Source: an uncultured Sulfolobales archaeon (lineage in GTDB: Archaea > Thermoproteota > Thermoprotei_A > Sulfolobales > Desulfurococcaceae). From it: 64,000 nt of DNA. A program made the translations under genes and the position numbers. Shown in pieces: positions 49,960 to 58,260 of this stretch (positions are counted from its first letter, which is position 1; every line of letters begins with the position of its first letter). Location of the stretch: contig CALIML010000009.1 in assembly GCA_938045475.1 (NCBI GenBank), positions 30,734 through 94,733 on the forward strand. Direction: 5' to 3'. The notes beneath the pieces are model-generated. The model searched no databases. It saw only the letters and a program-made list of their open reading frames with translations, and was not told the origin of the DNA.

Positions 49960-52743
49960 TTAAGACTTCTTCTTAAATATGCTGAACGCCAGTAGGGCTA
50001 TCGCGATCACTACTAGTACTGCGTTCACTGCTCCAAACGTTGTTACAGAGCCGCTTACTCCAGCAACAGCATCCTTTAATTCCTTGGAGGCGTCTTCAAC
50101 GCTTGACTTAACGCCGCCTACATCAGTCTTAGTGGCCAGGTTCGGTAGGGCATTCTTAATGTCTGCCGCAAGGCTCTTAGCGTCTGTAGCTAAGGACTTT
50201 ACGTCGCCCACCTTTTCATCAACTCCACTGAGCGCTGCAGCAAGCTCATCTAGTTTATCTGATACCCCGCCCACACTGGTCCGCAGAGCATCTATTCTGC
50301 TAAGTATTGTGCCAGTGTCTACTGGGAGCCCGGCCTGAACTAATCCCTTAACTGCATCTATTGAAGCAGTAATGTTGCCGGCCGAAGTCTCTATTAAAGC
50401 CTTTACTTCACCGGATGAATTAACTATGAGATCCTTGATCGCTGCTTGCCCATTGAGTAAGTCCGTTAAGTTAACTTTAATAGTTCCAACGACAGTCTTT
50501 ACGTATGCAACGTCTCCAGCTACACCAACAATAGTGGCGTTGAGGGCGTCGAGCTTAACTCCAATGGCTGCCACTACTTCGTCTCCCTTAGTTACAATTA
50601 GTTGGGCTAGGCTTGAGTTGACGTTGCCTAACTTCAGAACTATGTTGTCTCCAAGAGCGTTAAGAGCGTTCAGCAGCTCCTCGGTCTTAACGTTTACTAC
50701 GCCTATCACTTCATTTCCTTTAGCTATGATTAGTTGGGCTAGGCTTGAGTTGACATTGCCTAACTGTATGCTTAATGCATCAACTTTATCTCCAACATTA
50801 GCTACATCGTTCCTCAATAGACTCACTAAGTAAATTATTTGATCAGCTGTCAGCTGCAGCTCTGAAACCTGGCTGCCCAACTGCATTAACAGTAGGGCTA
50901 AGTCATCAGTAGTGTTTCCAAGCACTGTGAATAACGCAGTGAACGCTGGAACTCTTTCACTCACTGGCCACCAATAGAAATACACTGGGTCATGTGGATA
51001 TAGAGCAACGCTGTGCAATCCTGGAGCAAGCCCAGCTGCCACTAGCTCCACGTACAGTCTCCCGAATTCATCTGCTATAATATTAGTCATGTACTGGTTG
51101 TCAACTACTACGCTATAGACTTCTCCGGTATCCCAATAGCTGCAGAAACCTGTGCCTATTACGGCAATAGTGCTTCCATCAGGCCTAACGACGCTCGGCT
51201 CAACAACTAGCTTTGGCTTAATAAAGAATTCTGCTACAGTTGCATCACTAATCCTATTACCATACACCCAATAGAAGTACCCTAGATCTCCTTCATTACC
51301 TATATCCGTAGTTACAATAATCAACTTATTTTCGCATGTAGCGTTTGGAACTATTATTGTGAGAGTCCAGTTAGCTGTAGTTACATTGTACTCCTTCACT
51401 AATAGAGCATAATAATCGTTTACTTGGAACCATATGTTTATGGTTTGGTTTATGTAGTCGTTGAAGAAGTACCCATAGATTGTGACTGGGTCTCCTACAA
51501 AGCCTTCTTCAGGGCTTATCTCTATGTATGGAGAGATCTTTACCCATATAGTGAACCAGTACTTGAATCCATTGTTGTCAGTTATAGTTATGTTGTATGG
51601 CCCAGTGAGAGGCACATCTGTAGGTATTTTCACGCTGTAAGTTGCATTACCGAATGCTCCGAGAGTAACGTTTGCAAGAACTCTCACGTAGCCGAGAGCT
51701 ACGTTCTCTATAGCTGTTACAGCCCAGCCCATATAAGTGAAGTTACCAATGGATACTGGGTACTGAGCACCAGTGTCACAAACTATAGTACCTGAGTAAT
51801 CTCCCTTATGATCTACAGGTAATCCATTGAACACTGCCGCTCTAGGCAGTTCATATAGTGTGGGAGGTAGAGTTACGTTACCTAGGCTTGGAGTGCTAAC
51901 AATTAATTCCATTGCTACTGGTCCATCCGGTGAAGCTAGCCTGAGATCCGGAGTAGGCACTGTAACGTTTAGAACACTCCAACTCCAAGTACCTCCAGTG
52001 TATTGCGTGGATGCCTCCCTAATCTCTGGTGGGTAAGTGCCTAGGTTTATGGATTTAACACCGTATTTAACGTATATTGTGTGATTTTCATCAGGTACGG
52101 CTCCTCCAACAATTGTTATTGGTTCATTAGGTATGACTCCAAACCCGCCCTGGAATTCAAGGCTGTTAGCAGTTCTATACTCATAGCTGGGCATGAACAC
52201 TAGTCTGTTTGTTGAAACGCCTACATCAGATGAAGGTATGGCTGTCCCTATCTTTGGATTGACGTCGGTAACTTTTATCCAATAGAATTCTCCTCCAATA
52301 AACATCCCTGGTAGTTGAGTTATGTTAACCCATCCATATCCTACGGTGACGTTTACTTTAGCTATGGCTATCCTAAATACGTCCATCACATCGAGCGTGA
52401 GATTTTTCTCATCTCCTGCATATATGTCGTTAATGTATATTCCGCCTATGTAGACAGCGTCTCCAGGCACTATTAATGCGCTTCCATCACTTGAAAACCA
52501 TATCCACACCAATGCTCCACTTATAGTCATATCCCTGAAGTCTATGGCTAAACGCTGGCCGTCAGCTAGAATGGCCGGTACTTCAAGTGGGTCTCCGAAG
52601 ACGTCTGTTGTCCCATCGTAAAACCATACTACTGGCCTGCCAGTAATAGTTGCATTAACTACTTTAATTGAGGCTAAAGGCAATAGTAGTGCTAGAGCCA
52701 GTAGAGCTATGTACACGTATCCAAGTAGTTTATTCATATCCAT
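49960..52743 (-). CDS. Large surface/S-layer stalk protein with C-terminal coiled coil and TM anchor
   Basis: 927 aa. Residues 1-31 form a signal peptide ending LASIKVVNA. Residues about 32-610 are beta-sandwich-like, rich in Tyr, Thr and N-glycosylation sequons (many N-x-S/T). About 610-900 is a heptad-like stalk with tandem copies of LGNVNSSLAQLI, and the last 25 residues are a TM helix plus KKKS. This is the layout of archaeal membrane-anchored S-layer stalk proteins. Transcribed alone from a strong TATA box; Shine-Dalgarno-like GAGGT precedes ATG 52743. Confidence 0.8.
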   Translation of the reverse strand: MDMNKLLGYVYIALLALALLLPLASIKVVNATITGRPVVWFYDGTTDVFGDPLEVPAILADGQRLAIDFRDMTISGALVWIWFSSDGSALIVPGDAVYIGGIYINDIYAGDEKNLTLDVMDVFRIAIAKVNVTVGYGWVNITQLPGMFIGGEFYWIKVTDVNPKIGTAIPSSDVGVSTNRLVFMPSYEYRTANSLEFQGGFGVIPNEPITIVGGAVPDENHTIYVKYGVKSINLGTYPPEIREASTQYTGGTWSWSVLNVTVPTPDLRLASPDGPVAMELIVSTPSLGNVTLPPTLYELPRAAVFNGLPVDHKGDYSGTIVCDTGAQYPVSIGNFTYMGWAVTAIENVALGYVRVLANVTLGAFGNATYSVKIPTDVPLTGPYNITITDNNGFKYWFTIWVKISPYIEISPEEGFVGDPVTIYGYFFNDYINQTINIWFQVNDYYALLVKEYNVTTANWTLTIIVPNATCENKLIIVTTDIGNEGDLGYFYWVYGNRISDATVAEFFIKPKLVVEPSVVRPDGSTIAVIGTGFCSYWDTGEVYSVVVDNQYMTNIIADEFGRLYVELVAAGLAPGLHSVALYPHDPVYFYWWPVSERVPAFTALFTVLGNTTDDLALLLMQLGSQVSELQLTADQIIYLVSLLRNDVANVGDKVDALSIQLGNVNSSLAQLIIAKGNEVIGVVNVKTEELLNALNALGDNIVLKLGNVNSSLAQLIVTKGDEVVAAIGVKLDALNATIVGVAGDVAYVKTVVGTIKVNLTDLLNGQAAIKDLIVNSSGEVKALIETSAGNITASIDAVKGLVQAGLPVDTGTILSRIDALRTSVGGVSDKLDELAAALSGVDEKVGDVKSLATDAKSLAADIKNALPNLATKTDVGGVKSSVEDASKELKDAVAGVSGSVTTFGAVNAVLVVIAIALLAFSIFKKKS

Positions 52744-53072
52744 ACCTCACAATCTGCCTTCACTATTGCATTCTCTGTACATAGGCGCAGTATATAAAGG
52801 ATAGCTCTCTTAAACTAAAGTACTAAGACCCCCCTCAGCCCTGGGGGAAAGCGGAGTCAATCACCCACCACTGAAAATACTTAAATGTATTGAGCTAGGC
52901 AGGGGCGCGCTAACAAAGGGGCTATTGAAGCAGCTAAGGCCCTTGGCTTACTAGTGTTCTCGTTAAACATGTAGTCGTATCCTAGCTTATTACCTGCGGC
53001 CTTCTAGAATTATGGGAGGGAAACAGCGTCAAGTTATGTAAATGGTATAGAACTCGATCAGCTCTAAGAGGG
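52744..53072. other. 329-bp gap between eIF6 and the surface-protein gene
   Basis: Holds the promoter of the surface-protein gene (TATA at 52791-52800) and a small GC hairpin at 52829-52847 (CCCCC, 8-nt loop, GGGGG). A short plus-strand frame at about 52905-52971 reads RANKGAIEAAKALGLLVFSLNM and stops; it looks like a decayed fragment. No gene is supported. Confidence 0.45.
52791..52800 (-). promoter_or_regulatory. TATA box of the surface-protein gene
   Basis: CCTTTATATA on the minus strand is one of the best TATA boxes in the window. Transcription would start about 25 bp downstream, near 52765, leaving a leader of about 20 nt that contains GAGGT just before the ATG. Consistent with high expression of an S-layer-type protein. 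Confidence 0.65.
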
Positions 53073-53762
53073 CTAGACTACTTTAAAGCCCCTCTGTATC
53101 CTTAGTATTTCAGGCCCCGTAGTGGTTTCTCCAACAAGCACTCCATTATTGTTGGCGACAAGCCCAGCTTTTACAAACGGTATCCCAGAGTTTACTGTAG
53201 CTCTCTCTACTTCAACTCCCATTACTTCCTCTACATACTTTAAATCATCATCGCTCACATCCGGGTGTATTACGCCGCCAGAGCTGTTTACTACAGCTAT
53301 AGAGCCAGGTATGCTGAGGTTCATTAAGTCTCTCACTACTGCTTCGACTCCAAGGCTATCAGAGATCTCGGAAATTGCTCTACCTTCGATTCTGCCGCCA
53401 ACAATTGCTGCCTTATCGTTTACTAAAACAATGTTTCCAAGAGCCGTCAGCCTCGAATCAACTACTCCTACATTAATGTGGTGGCCTTTAAGCAACTTCT
53501 TTAACTCACTTAGCTCATGCTCCCTTGAAGTCTTTGGAACAACGATCCCATTGTTGTTTCCAGCGACAAGTACTCCAATAAGTATTGAATCAGATATCTT
53601 TGCTTCAACAACTTCAACTCTAAGAGTTTCTTCAATAATTCTCCTCTCGCTCTCAGCAATGCTGGGCCCCACTATCGCTACATAGTCATTCGCAAATATG
53701 TAAACGCCGATGTTAGGTGCCCCAAGTATGCTGAGCTTGCTGAAGTTCATTGCAAAACTCAC
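53073..53762 (-). CDS. eif6: Translation initiation factor aIF6
   Basis: Anti-association factor that binds the 50S subunit. Five-fold pentein repeat with ANDYVAIVGPSIAESERRIIEETL, GNNNGIVVPKTSREHELSELKKLL and GLVANNNGVLVGETTTGPEILRI. 229 aa is normal. Downstream of L31e in the usual archaeal order. Confidence 0.96.
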   Translation of the reverse strand: MSFAMNFSKLSILGAPNIGVYIFANDYVAIVGPSIAESERRIIEETLRVEVVEAKISDSILIGVLVAGNNNGIVVPKTSREHELSELKKLLKGHHINVGVVDSRLTALGNIVLVNDKAAIVGGRIEGRAISEISDSLGVEAVVRDLMNLSIPGSIAVVNSSGGVIHPDVSDDDLKYVEEVMGVEVERATVNSGIPFVKAGLVANNNGVLVGETTTGPEILRIQRGFKVV

Positions 53763-53787
53763 TCCTCTACTTAAAGCATTTGGGTTC

Positions 53788-54072
53788 TCAATCTCTATCT
53801 CTTGCGAGAAATACTTTAGCCACTTCCTCGTCTTGATCGAACGATATAATTACTTTTATTCTCCTAGGAGGCTTCTCAACGCTCCTCTGCCATATGTATT
53901 CATTGACTTCACTGTTTATGACTACTCTCTTAGCCTTCTTGAAGTGCCTCTTTACGTACTCTTTAAGCAGTCTAACGGCTCTAGCAGCCCTATTCCTCCT
54001 CCCTTTCCAATAGACTCTGCTCAATGGAACTACGTGTTCCACTCTTACTACACTGCTTTTACCAGCTGCCAA
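53788..54072 (-). CDS. rpl31e: 50S ribosomal protein L31e
   Basis: VPLSRVYWKGRRNRAARAVRLLKEYVKRHFKKAKRVVINSEVNEYIWQ is the family core. TTG start at 54072, 11 nt after the L39e stop. 94 aa. Confidence 0.95.
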   Translation of the reverse strand: MAAGKSSVVRVEHVVPLSRVYWKGRRNRAARAVRLLKEYVKRHFKKAKRVVINSEVNEYIWQRSVEKPPRRIKVIISFDQDEEVAKVFLARDRD

Positions 54073-54082
54073 AGCCCTCGCC

Positions 54083-54238
54083 TCATGCCTTTAGCTTAGT
54101 TCTACGCCAATGCCTGAGCTTAAAGCCTCTCCTAACTCTAAAGCGGGTCTTAACAGTGACCCAGACGGGGATTGCTCTATTGCTGTTGGCAGCTGCAGCA
54201 AGCCTTAGCTTTTTACCTAAAGGCTTGTTGTGAGCCAT
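54083..54238 (-). CDS. rpl39e: 50S ribosomal protein L39e
   Basis: 51-aa, highly basic tunnel protein: [20 protein letters not shown], then [18 protein letters not shown] and [12 protein letters not shown]. The VPVWV..KT motif and size are diagnostic. ATG 54238; between PDCD5 and L31e as in other archaea. Confidence 0.95.
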   Translation of the reverse strand: MAHNKPLGKKLRLAAAANSNRAIPVWVTVKTRFRVRRGFKLRHWRRTKLKA

Positions 54239-54248
54239 GGTCTCAACC

Positions 54249-54599
54249 CTACTTCTCCTTGATCCTTATCTTAGTCTCTCTATGCAGCTGGTCGTATATC
54301 CTAGCTAAAAGCTCCTTAACTACAGTCTCACTTATAGGCACTCTCACTCGGCCTGTTTGAGCAAGCTCTATCAATTGATCTTCAACTACTCTAGCTATCT
54401 CCGGCCTTACAAGCTTCAAGTTATACAGCCTCTCCTTAGCTTTAGGCTCCAGTATCTGCCTTAGGAGAGCCTCTCTACGGGCTTCAAGCTCCTTCCTCCT
54501 CTGTTCCTCAATCAACCGTCTCTGATACTCCTGAAGCCTCTTCATTCTCATTGCTTCAAGCTCTTCATCGTAATACTCATCGCTCAACGCGCTCACCAA
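54249..54599 (-). CDS. PDCD5/TFAR19-like nucleic-acid-binding protein
   Basis: 116 aa with a charged N-terminal helix ([25 protein letters not shown]) and a three-helix core [35 protein letters not shown]. Archaeal homologue of PDCD5; binds DNA in vitro in some species, and its place beside S19e and L39e hints at translation. Role not settled. Confidence 0.92.
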   Translation of the reverse strand: MVSALSDEYYDEELEAMRMKRLQEYQRRLIEEQRRKELEARREALLRQILEPKAKERLYNLKLVRPEIARVVEDQLIELAQTGRVRVPISETVVKELLARIYDQLHRETKIRIKEK

Positions 54600-54605
54600 G
54601 AGGCC

Positions 54606-55094
54606 CTACTTAAGCTGCAATGGAGGCAGGTACTTCTCCAACTCATCGTTATCCTTAGCTATGTCTGACAGTACTTCGAATGCAATTCTATCTAGTAGAG
54701 CTCTACCAGCTGGCGTGAGAGCCCTCCCTCTTTGATGAAATTTTGTAACCAGCCCAGCTTTCTCCAGTTGCTGAAGGATTTTTCTAACTATGCTTCCACC
54801 GCCTTTAACGAAGCGCTCTGGGGAAACTCCATAGTTTTTCCTACCGCCATATATGGTTCTAAAAGCCTCTATGCCTATGGGCTCGCCGTACTTGTATAAC
54901 TTTCTAAGAATTGATGCAGCTCTATAATACCACCACTCAGGGTTCTCAGGAGGCCTCTCTTTATGAGCCCCCGTCTTTACTGCTAGAGCCCACTTCGGCG
55001 GCCTTACTTCAGGAACCTTTAGCTTTAAATGGCTGGCTAGCCTTTCAATGAACTTATCTGCGGGTACTTCGAGTGCTGTAACCAAATACTTCAC
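54606..55094 (-). CDS. rps19e: 30S ribosomal protein S19e
   Basis: Winged-helix-like protein needed for 30S head maturation. KTGAHKERPPENPEWWYYRAASILRKLY and RNYGVSPERF-like KNYGVSPERFVKGGGSIVRKILQQLEKAGLV are diagnostic. 162 aa; 6 nt from PDCD5. Confidence 0.96.
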   Translation of the reverse strand: MKYLVTALEVPADKFIERLASHLKLKVPEVRPPKWALAVKTGAHKERPPENPEWWYYRAASILRKLYKYGEPIGIEAFRTIYGGRKNYGVSPERFVKGGGSIVRKILQQLEKAGLVTKFHQRGRALTPAGRALLDRIAFEVLSDIAKDNDELEKYLPPLQLK

Positions 55095-55133
55095 CCTCCA
55101 TGCACTCCAGCTATTTAAGGACAGAGACCTATA

Positions 55134-55424
55134 TTAGCTTTGTCTTAAATGAAGATCTTTGCTTAAACCCCTCCTCCTTCTACCAACAAGTATGAATGTA
55201 CAGCCCCTTACGTCAGCTAACTTAGCTCCAACTCTTTCAGCTATGAGTGAGGCCGCGCTCCTTCTATCAATTGAAAGAGCTTCAAGAAAGCCCTTCAGCA
55301 CTCTAACCTTCACTACTCCTTCTCTCTCTATCCTACGCTTTATTTCCCCCAAGACTTCCTCACTTATCCCCCTCTTCCCAACGTTCACGTCGGCTCTCCC
55401 ATGAATTTTCCTCCTAACGCTCAA
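55134..55424 (-). CDS. YhbY/CRM-domain RNA-binding protein
   Basis: 96 aa single CRM (YhbY-like) domain: HGRADVNVGKRGISEEVLGEIKRRIEREGVVKVRVLKGF and the C-terminal strand VRGCTFILVGRRR. YhbY proteins bind pre-50S particles. Usual neighbour of S19e in archaea; start likely ATG 55424. Confidence 0.88.
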   Translation of the reverse strand: MSVRRKIHGRADVNVGKRGISEEVLGEIKRRIEREGVVKVRVLKGFLEALSIDRRSAASLIAERVGAKLADVRGCTFILVGRRRRGLSKDLHLRQS

Positions 55425-55504
55425 CAGCGCTCCACTCCTAATCTCAACGAACTGTTCTTAGCTACATAATGCTGCACTCTTTTAAGCCTATTCAATGCTG
55501 TGAG

Positions 55505-55759
55505 CTATTGCCCCATTAATCTTAACTTATGTATAGCAGTTATTAAGGAAAGGATCTCGTCAACGGTCTGCCTCACAGTTCTTATAGATCTGCTTGTAAA
55601 TAGGCTTTTTATTGAAATGACGTAGGAGGCTTCCGAGAGTTCATCTAAGATCGTTATGCTTGGAGGAGCATCCTCATTGTCTGGGGAAAGCGATTTACGG
55701 ACGCTTTGAAGAACCGCGGGCTCTCCCTCAATAACTATCTCAAGCCTTAGCTCACCCAT
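55505..55759 (-). CDS. pcc1: KEOPS complex subunit Pcc1
   Basis: 84 aa. Dimerisation subunit of the KEOPS complex that makes t6A in ANN-decoding tRNAs. Short beta-alpha fold: LEIVIEGEPAVLQSVRKSLSPDN, YVISIKSLFTSRSIRTVRQTVDEILSLI. The (S)xSxRTVxxT-D-L pattern is the Pcc1 signature. Its start shares a nucleotide with the DHH gene stop, so the pair is coupled. Confidence 0.88.
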   Translation of the reverse strand: MGELRLEIVIEGEPAVLQSVRKSLSPDNEDAPPSITILDELSEASYVISIKSLFTSRSIRTVRQTVDEILSLITAIHKLRLMGQ

Positions 55760-56922
55760 TACTTCACCTCAACGAGTTGCTCACTACTCACTTCACTTAT
55801 CGCTAACCCAGTTCTTATAGCCTCCGCGAGGGATGTATACTTCTTATTTAAAGCACTATCGTAGAGTACGACAGGCCTTCCCTCCAGAAAACCTGAGTCA
55901 CTCAACACTTTTACATATACCTCAGGTCTTTTAACGAGCCCAGTGCTTATAGGCAGGGAGTTTAAGTAGCTAGAGTAGTTTCTGCTTACTTCACTAGCTA
56001 TTCGGCCCACTAACTGCTTAAACAACAACAGCAGGCTCTGCAGCCCCCACGGGCTTTCAGCTAAGTAAAGTAAGTTATTCAACGGGATTCCCCCAAGGGA
56101 TGTGGCCACTACGTACGCTCCATAGATTTCGTGAATATAGGTAACTTCATTGTCTACCTGCATTCCATAGAGTTTCCCAACGAATTCCACTGCATCCCTC
56201 TTTTTCTTAGAGGACTCTGTGGCTTTAGCCACTAATTCTTTAGCGAGCTTTTTAAATAGATCTTCGCGCTCCAGATCTCCTACAGTAGCTTCCTCAGGCT
56301 TGCCCACTCCAACATCCTTTAGGAACTTTACGGCGCTAGCGCTTAAGCCACTTAACTGAGGTATGAATGGCGTCAGCGTGTTGCTCAACATTTCAGCTAA
56401 GCTCTTCTTCTTCCAGCCCCAGAGCCTTAGCCCTGCTTCCTCAATAATTACTCCTTCCTCAATTAGTTCAGCTGCGATGTCTCCTTCAATTCCCCTAAAC
56501 CCCTCTCTCCCGAGATCCTTGCCTCTATCAACTCCCCCCACTAGTGCGCAGGCCTTATCTACGTAAGTAAGCTCGCAGATGTCTTTAACTAAGCGTAGGA
56601 CTGTTGAGGCAATGCTGGAGTTAGTGTATGCCACTACTCTCTGTCCTTGGAGGATGCTGATGCCACTGCCGTAAATTATTGAGAGGCTTAATCGCTTAAC
56701 TTCGCTCCTGAGGTCTAGGAGTAGGGCGGGCTCTCTATGCTCATCCCTTGGATTAAAGTTAAAAGCTACGTCTAAACCGCTCTTGGAAAGGCACTTCGCT
56801 AAGATAGATGCAGCGGCAATAGAGTCTACATTGACAGCTGGAATTACTACAACTCTACCCCACTTCCTGCATGACTCAAGGAATTCTTTGAAAGCCTTCT
56901 GCAAGTCCTCGAGTCTACTCAA
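55759..56922 (-). CDS. DHH-family (RecJ-like/GAN-related) protein, probably catalytically dead
   Basis: 387 aa related to archaeal RecJ-like proteins that associate with GINS or Pcc1. The N-terminal motif that in active DHH phosphoesterases reads hDxDa is VNVDSIAAASILA, and no DHH triad appears in the expected place, which reads EPALLLDLRSEV. Loss of metal ligands fits the Cdc45-like, structural role proposed for related proteins. The order DHH-pcc1 is common in archaea. Confidence 0.75.
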   Translation of the reverse strand: MSRLEDLQKAFKEFLESCRKWGRVVVIPAVNVDSIAAASILAKCLSKSGLDVAFNFNPRDEHREPALLLDLRSEVKRLSLSIIYGSGISILQGQRVVAYTNSSIASTVLRLVKDICELTYVDKACALVGGVDRGKDLGREGFRGIEGDIAAELIEEGVIIEEAGLRLWGWKKKSLAEMLSNTLTPFIPQLSGLSASAVKFLKDVGVGKPEEATVGDLEREDLFKKLAKELVAKATESSKKKRDAVEFVGKLYGMQVDNEVTYIHEIYGAYVVATSLGGIPLNNLLYLAESPWGLQSLLLLFKQLVGRIASEVSRNYSSYLNSLPISTGLVKRPEVYVKVLSDSGFLEGRPVVLYDSALNKKYTSLAEAIRTGLAISEVSSEQLVEVK

Positions 56923-57002
56923 CTAAACCACCTCTCAATAATTTACGGCAGCCTAACACTTTACTAACTATGCTGCAACCTATATTAAAGAGGGAAATGG
57001 GA

Positions 57003-57105
57003 GGGCTAAATCTAGCTGGCCTACACTAGTTGCCCCTATAATTATTCCCTCGCAGCCCCCAGCTCCTCTAAGCCGGGGGTCGTGGGTTCAAATCCCACCG
57101 AGCCC
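57003..57105 (+). tRNA. tRNA-Arg-like sequence at the left edge of an integrated element (degenerate, intron-bearing or split)
   Basis: The 3' half from about 57067 is tRNA-like: anticodon-loop sequence TCTAA, stem GCCGG, variable GGGTC, T arm GTGGG-TTCAAAT-CCCAC and acceptor CGAGCCC plus G, matching tRNA-Arg(TCT). The 5' part begins GGGCT at 57003, 22 bp after a TATA box (TATATTAAA, 56981), and has a D arm (CTAG...CTAG), but only five acceptor pairs form, about 28 extra bases lie before the anticodon stem, and U33 is missing. It may be an intron-containing gene, a split-tRNA 3' half, or a pseudogene. It is the probable integration site. Confidence 0.5.
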
Positions 57106-57154
57106 GTCGAAATTCCATCAGAAGGCGGGACTGTCCCAAAGCCAAGGGGTCTTC

Positions 57155-58047
57155 GTGGACATCGACAAGCCGATAAAGGCATATCAAATAGCGGAGAGGA
57201 TAATCGACGGAACGGCCTTGAAAGAGGCCGCGTCGGACGAGCCAGTGGTATGGGATGAGGAGGTTAAAGGACGGTTCATTAAATTTATGGAGGCAAATGG
57301 GAGGAGCCAACGCTACATCAGAGACTGCGTCCTCTACTTGGACAAATACGTAACGGAGATGGCGGAGCCAAGGGACGTAATAGAAGCGTTTGAAAAGTGC
57401 AAGAAGGGGAAGAACCATTTGTACAAGGCCCTCTCTAGTCTGCTGAGGTTTTGCGAAGTCATTGAGGGCTATCCAAAGCCTTTCCTGAAAAGCTTTGGAT
57501 AGCCATGCCCAAGGCCAAGTCAAACGTGGACTACACTGAATGCACGGATGAGGATGTTGTAAGGACCCTCGCGCTCCTTAAGGATCAACAGTTTAAGTAC
57601 AGAATATTCTACTAGCTGATTTTGGAGAGTGGCGCGAGGCCTGAGCACGTCCTCTATATGCTCAACAACTTCACCAGGGGAAACCTCAAGGAGGTAGATG
57701 GGTTCTGCAGGTATACATTGGGGCTGGAGAGAGGCACTAAGCACTGTTTCTACATATACATGAGGAGGAAGACTGCCAAGGGTCTCGAAAGCCTATCCAT
57801 CGGCAAAGACGCACTGTAAAGCCGAAACTCCTCAGGAAATTCGCCTATAACAATGGTCTTATGCAGCATACCTGAGACCGTAGCAGACTTCCTGAACGGG
57901 GGAAGACCTAGCACCATAGGAGGGCAACACTACATGTGGCTCAGAGAGCAGAGCGACTCGCACTATCCAAAATACGTGAAATACTTAGATGAGCTCACGG
58001 AGAAGATCAACCAACGCTCCCAGCCCCCCGCCCACGGGCTATCTTGA
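57155..58047 (+). pseudogene. SSV/pNOB8-type tyrosine recombinase (integrase), inactivated
   Basis: Consecutive pieces in different frames rebuild one integrase. Piece 1 (57155-57502) is the N-terminal DNA-binding region. Piece 2, from ATG 57506, reads DYTECTDEDVVRTLALL, hits TAG at 57612, then continues LILESGARPEHVLYMLNNF with the first catalytic Arg. Piece 3 (about 57790) reads KPKLLRKFAYNNGLM, and piece 4 SIPETVADFLNGGRPSTIGG then QHYMWLREQSDSHYPKY carries the C-terminal H-x-x-? region and the tyrosine. At least one stop and two or three frameshifts, so it is dead. Confidence 0.82.
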
Positions 58048-58198
58048 CCAGCCGGGCGGCTAGAAACAGCTCGACCGACTTCTCAATGCTCGGCTCTTCC
58101 AAGGCCTGTAAAACGAGTTCAAGTATCTTAGGGTCTAGGCTGGAAGACCGCTCCTTTCCCTTGGGCTTGGCATCCTTGGGGCCCTGGAGTCTAGACAA
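58007..58198 (-). CDS. Small element-encoded protein of unknown function
   Basis: From TTG 58198 a 63-aa frame reads SRLQGPKDAKPKGKERSSSL, then DPKILELVLQALEEPSIEKS and VELFLAARLVKIARG. GGTG lies upstream as a weak Shine-Dalgarno site. The amphipathic helix pattern and codon use look coding. It sits directly downstream of parB and overlaps the integrase end on the opposite strand. No family recognised. Confidence 0.45.
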   Translation of the reverse strand: MSRLQGPKDAKPKGKERSSSLDPKILELVLQALEEPSIEKSVELFLAARLVKIARGRGAGSVG

Positions 58199-58232
58199 CC
58201 GAAAAACACCTTTGCAACTAAAAACGGGGAAT

Positions 58233-58260
58233 GGAGGGGGGATGAGCTCATCCCCCCTCC
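58233..58260. repeat. 28-bp perfect palindrome over the parB stop codon (candidate parS or terminator)
   Basis: The left half-site is GGAGGGGGGATGAG (58233-58246) and 58247-58260 is its exact complement, with no spacer. It covers the end of the ParB reading frame (stop at 58248-58250). As RNA it would be a 14-bp stem without a proper loop; as DNA it is a two-fold-symmetric site of the size bound by ParB-type dimers. Confidence 0.6.

Noticed and set aside
52829..52847. GC hairpin as the eIF6 operon terminator
   Set aside because: It is about 225 bp past the eIF6 stop and has no T-run; archaeal termination usually needs only T-tracts, so the link is weak.
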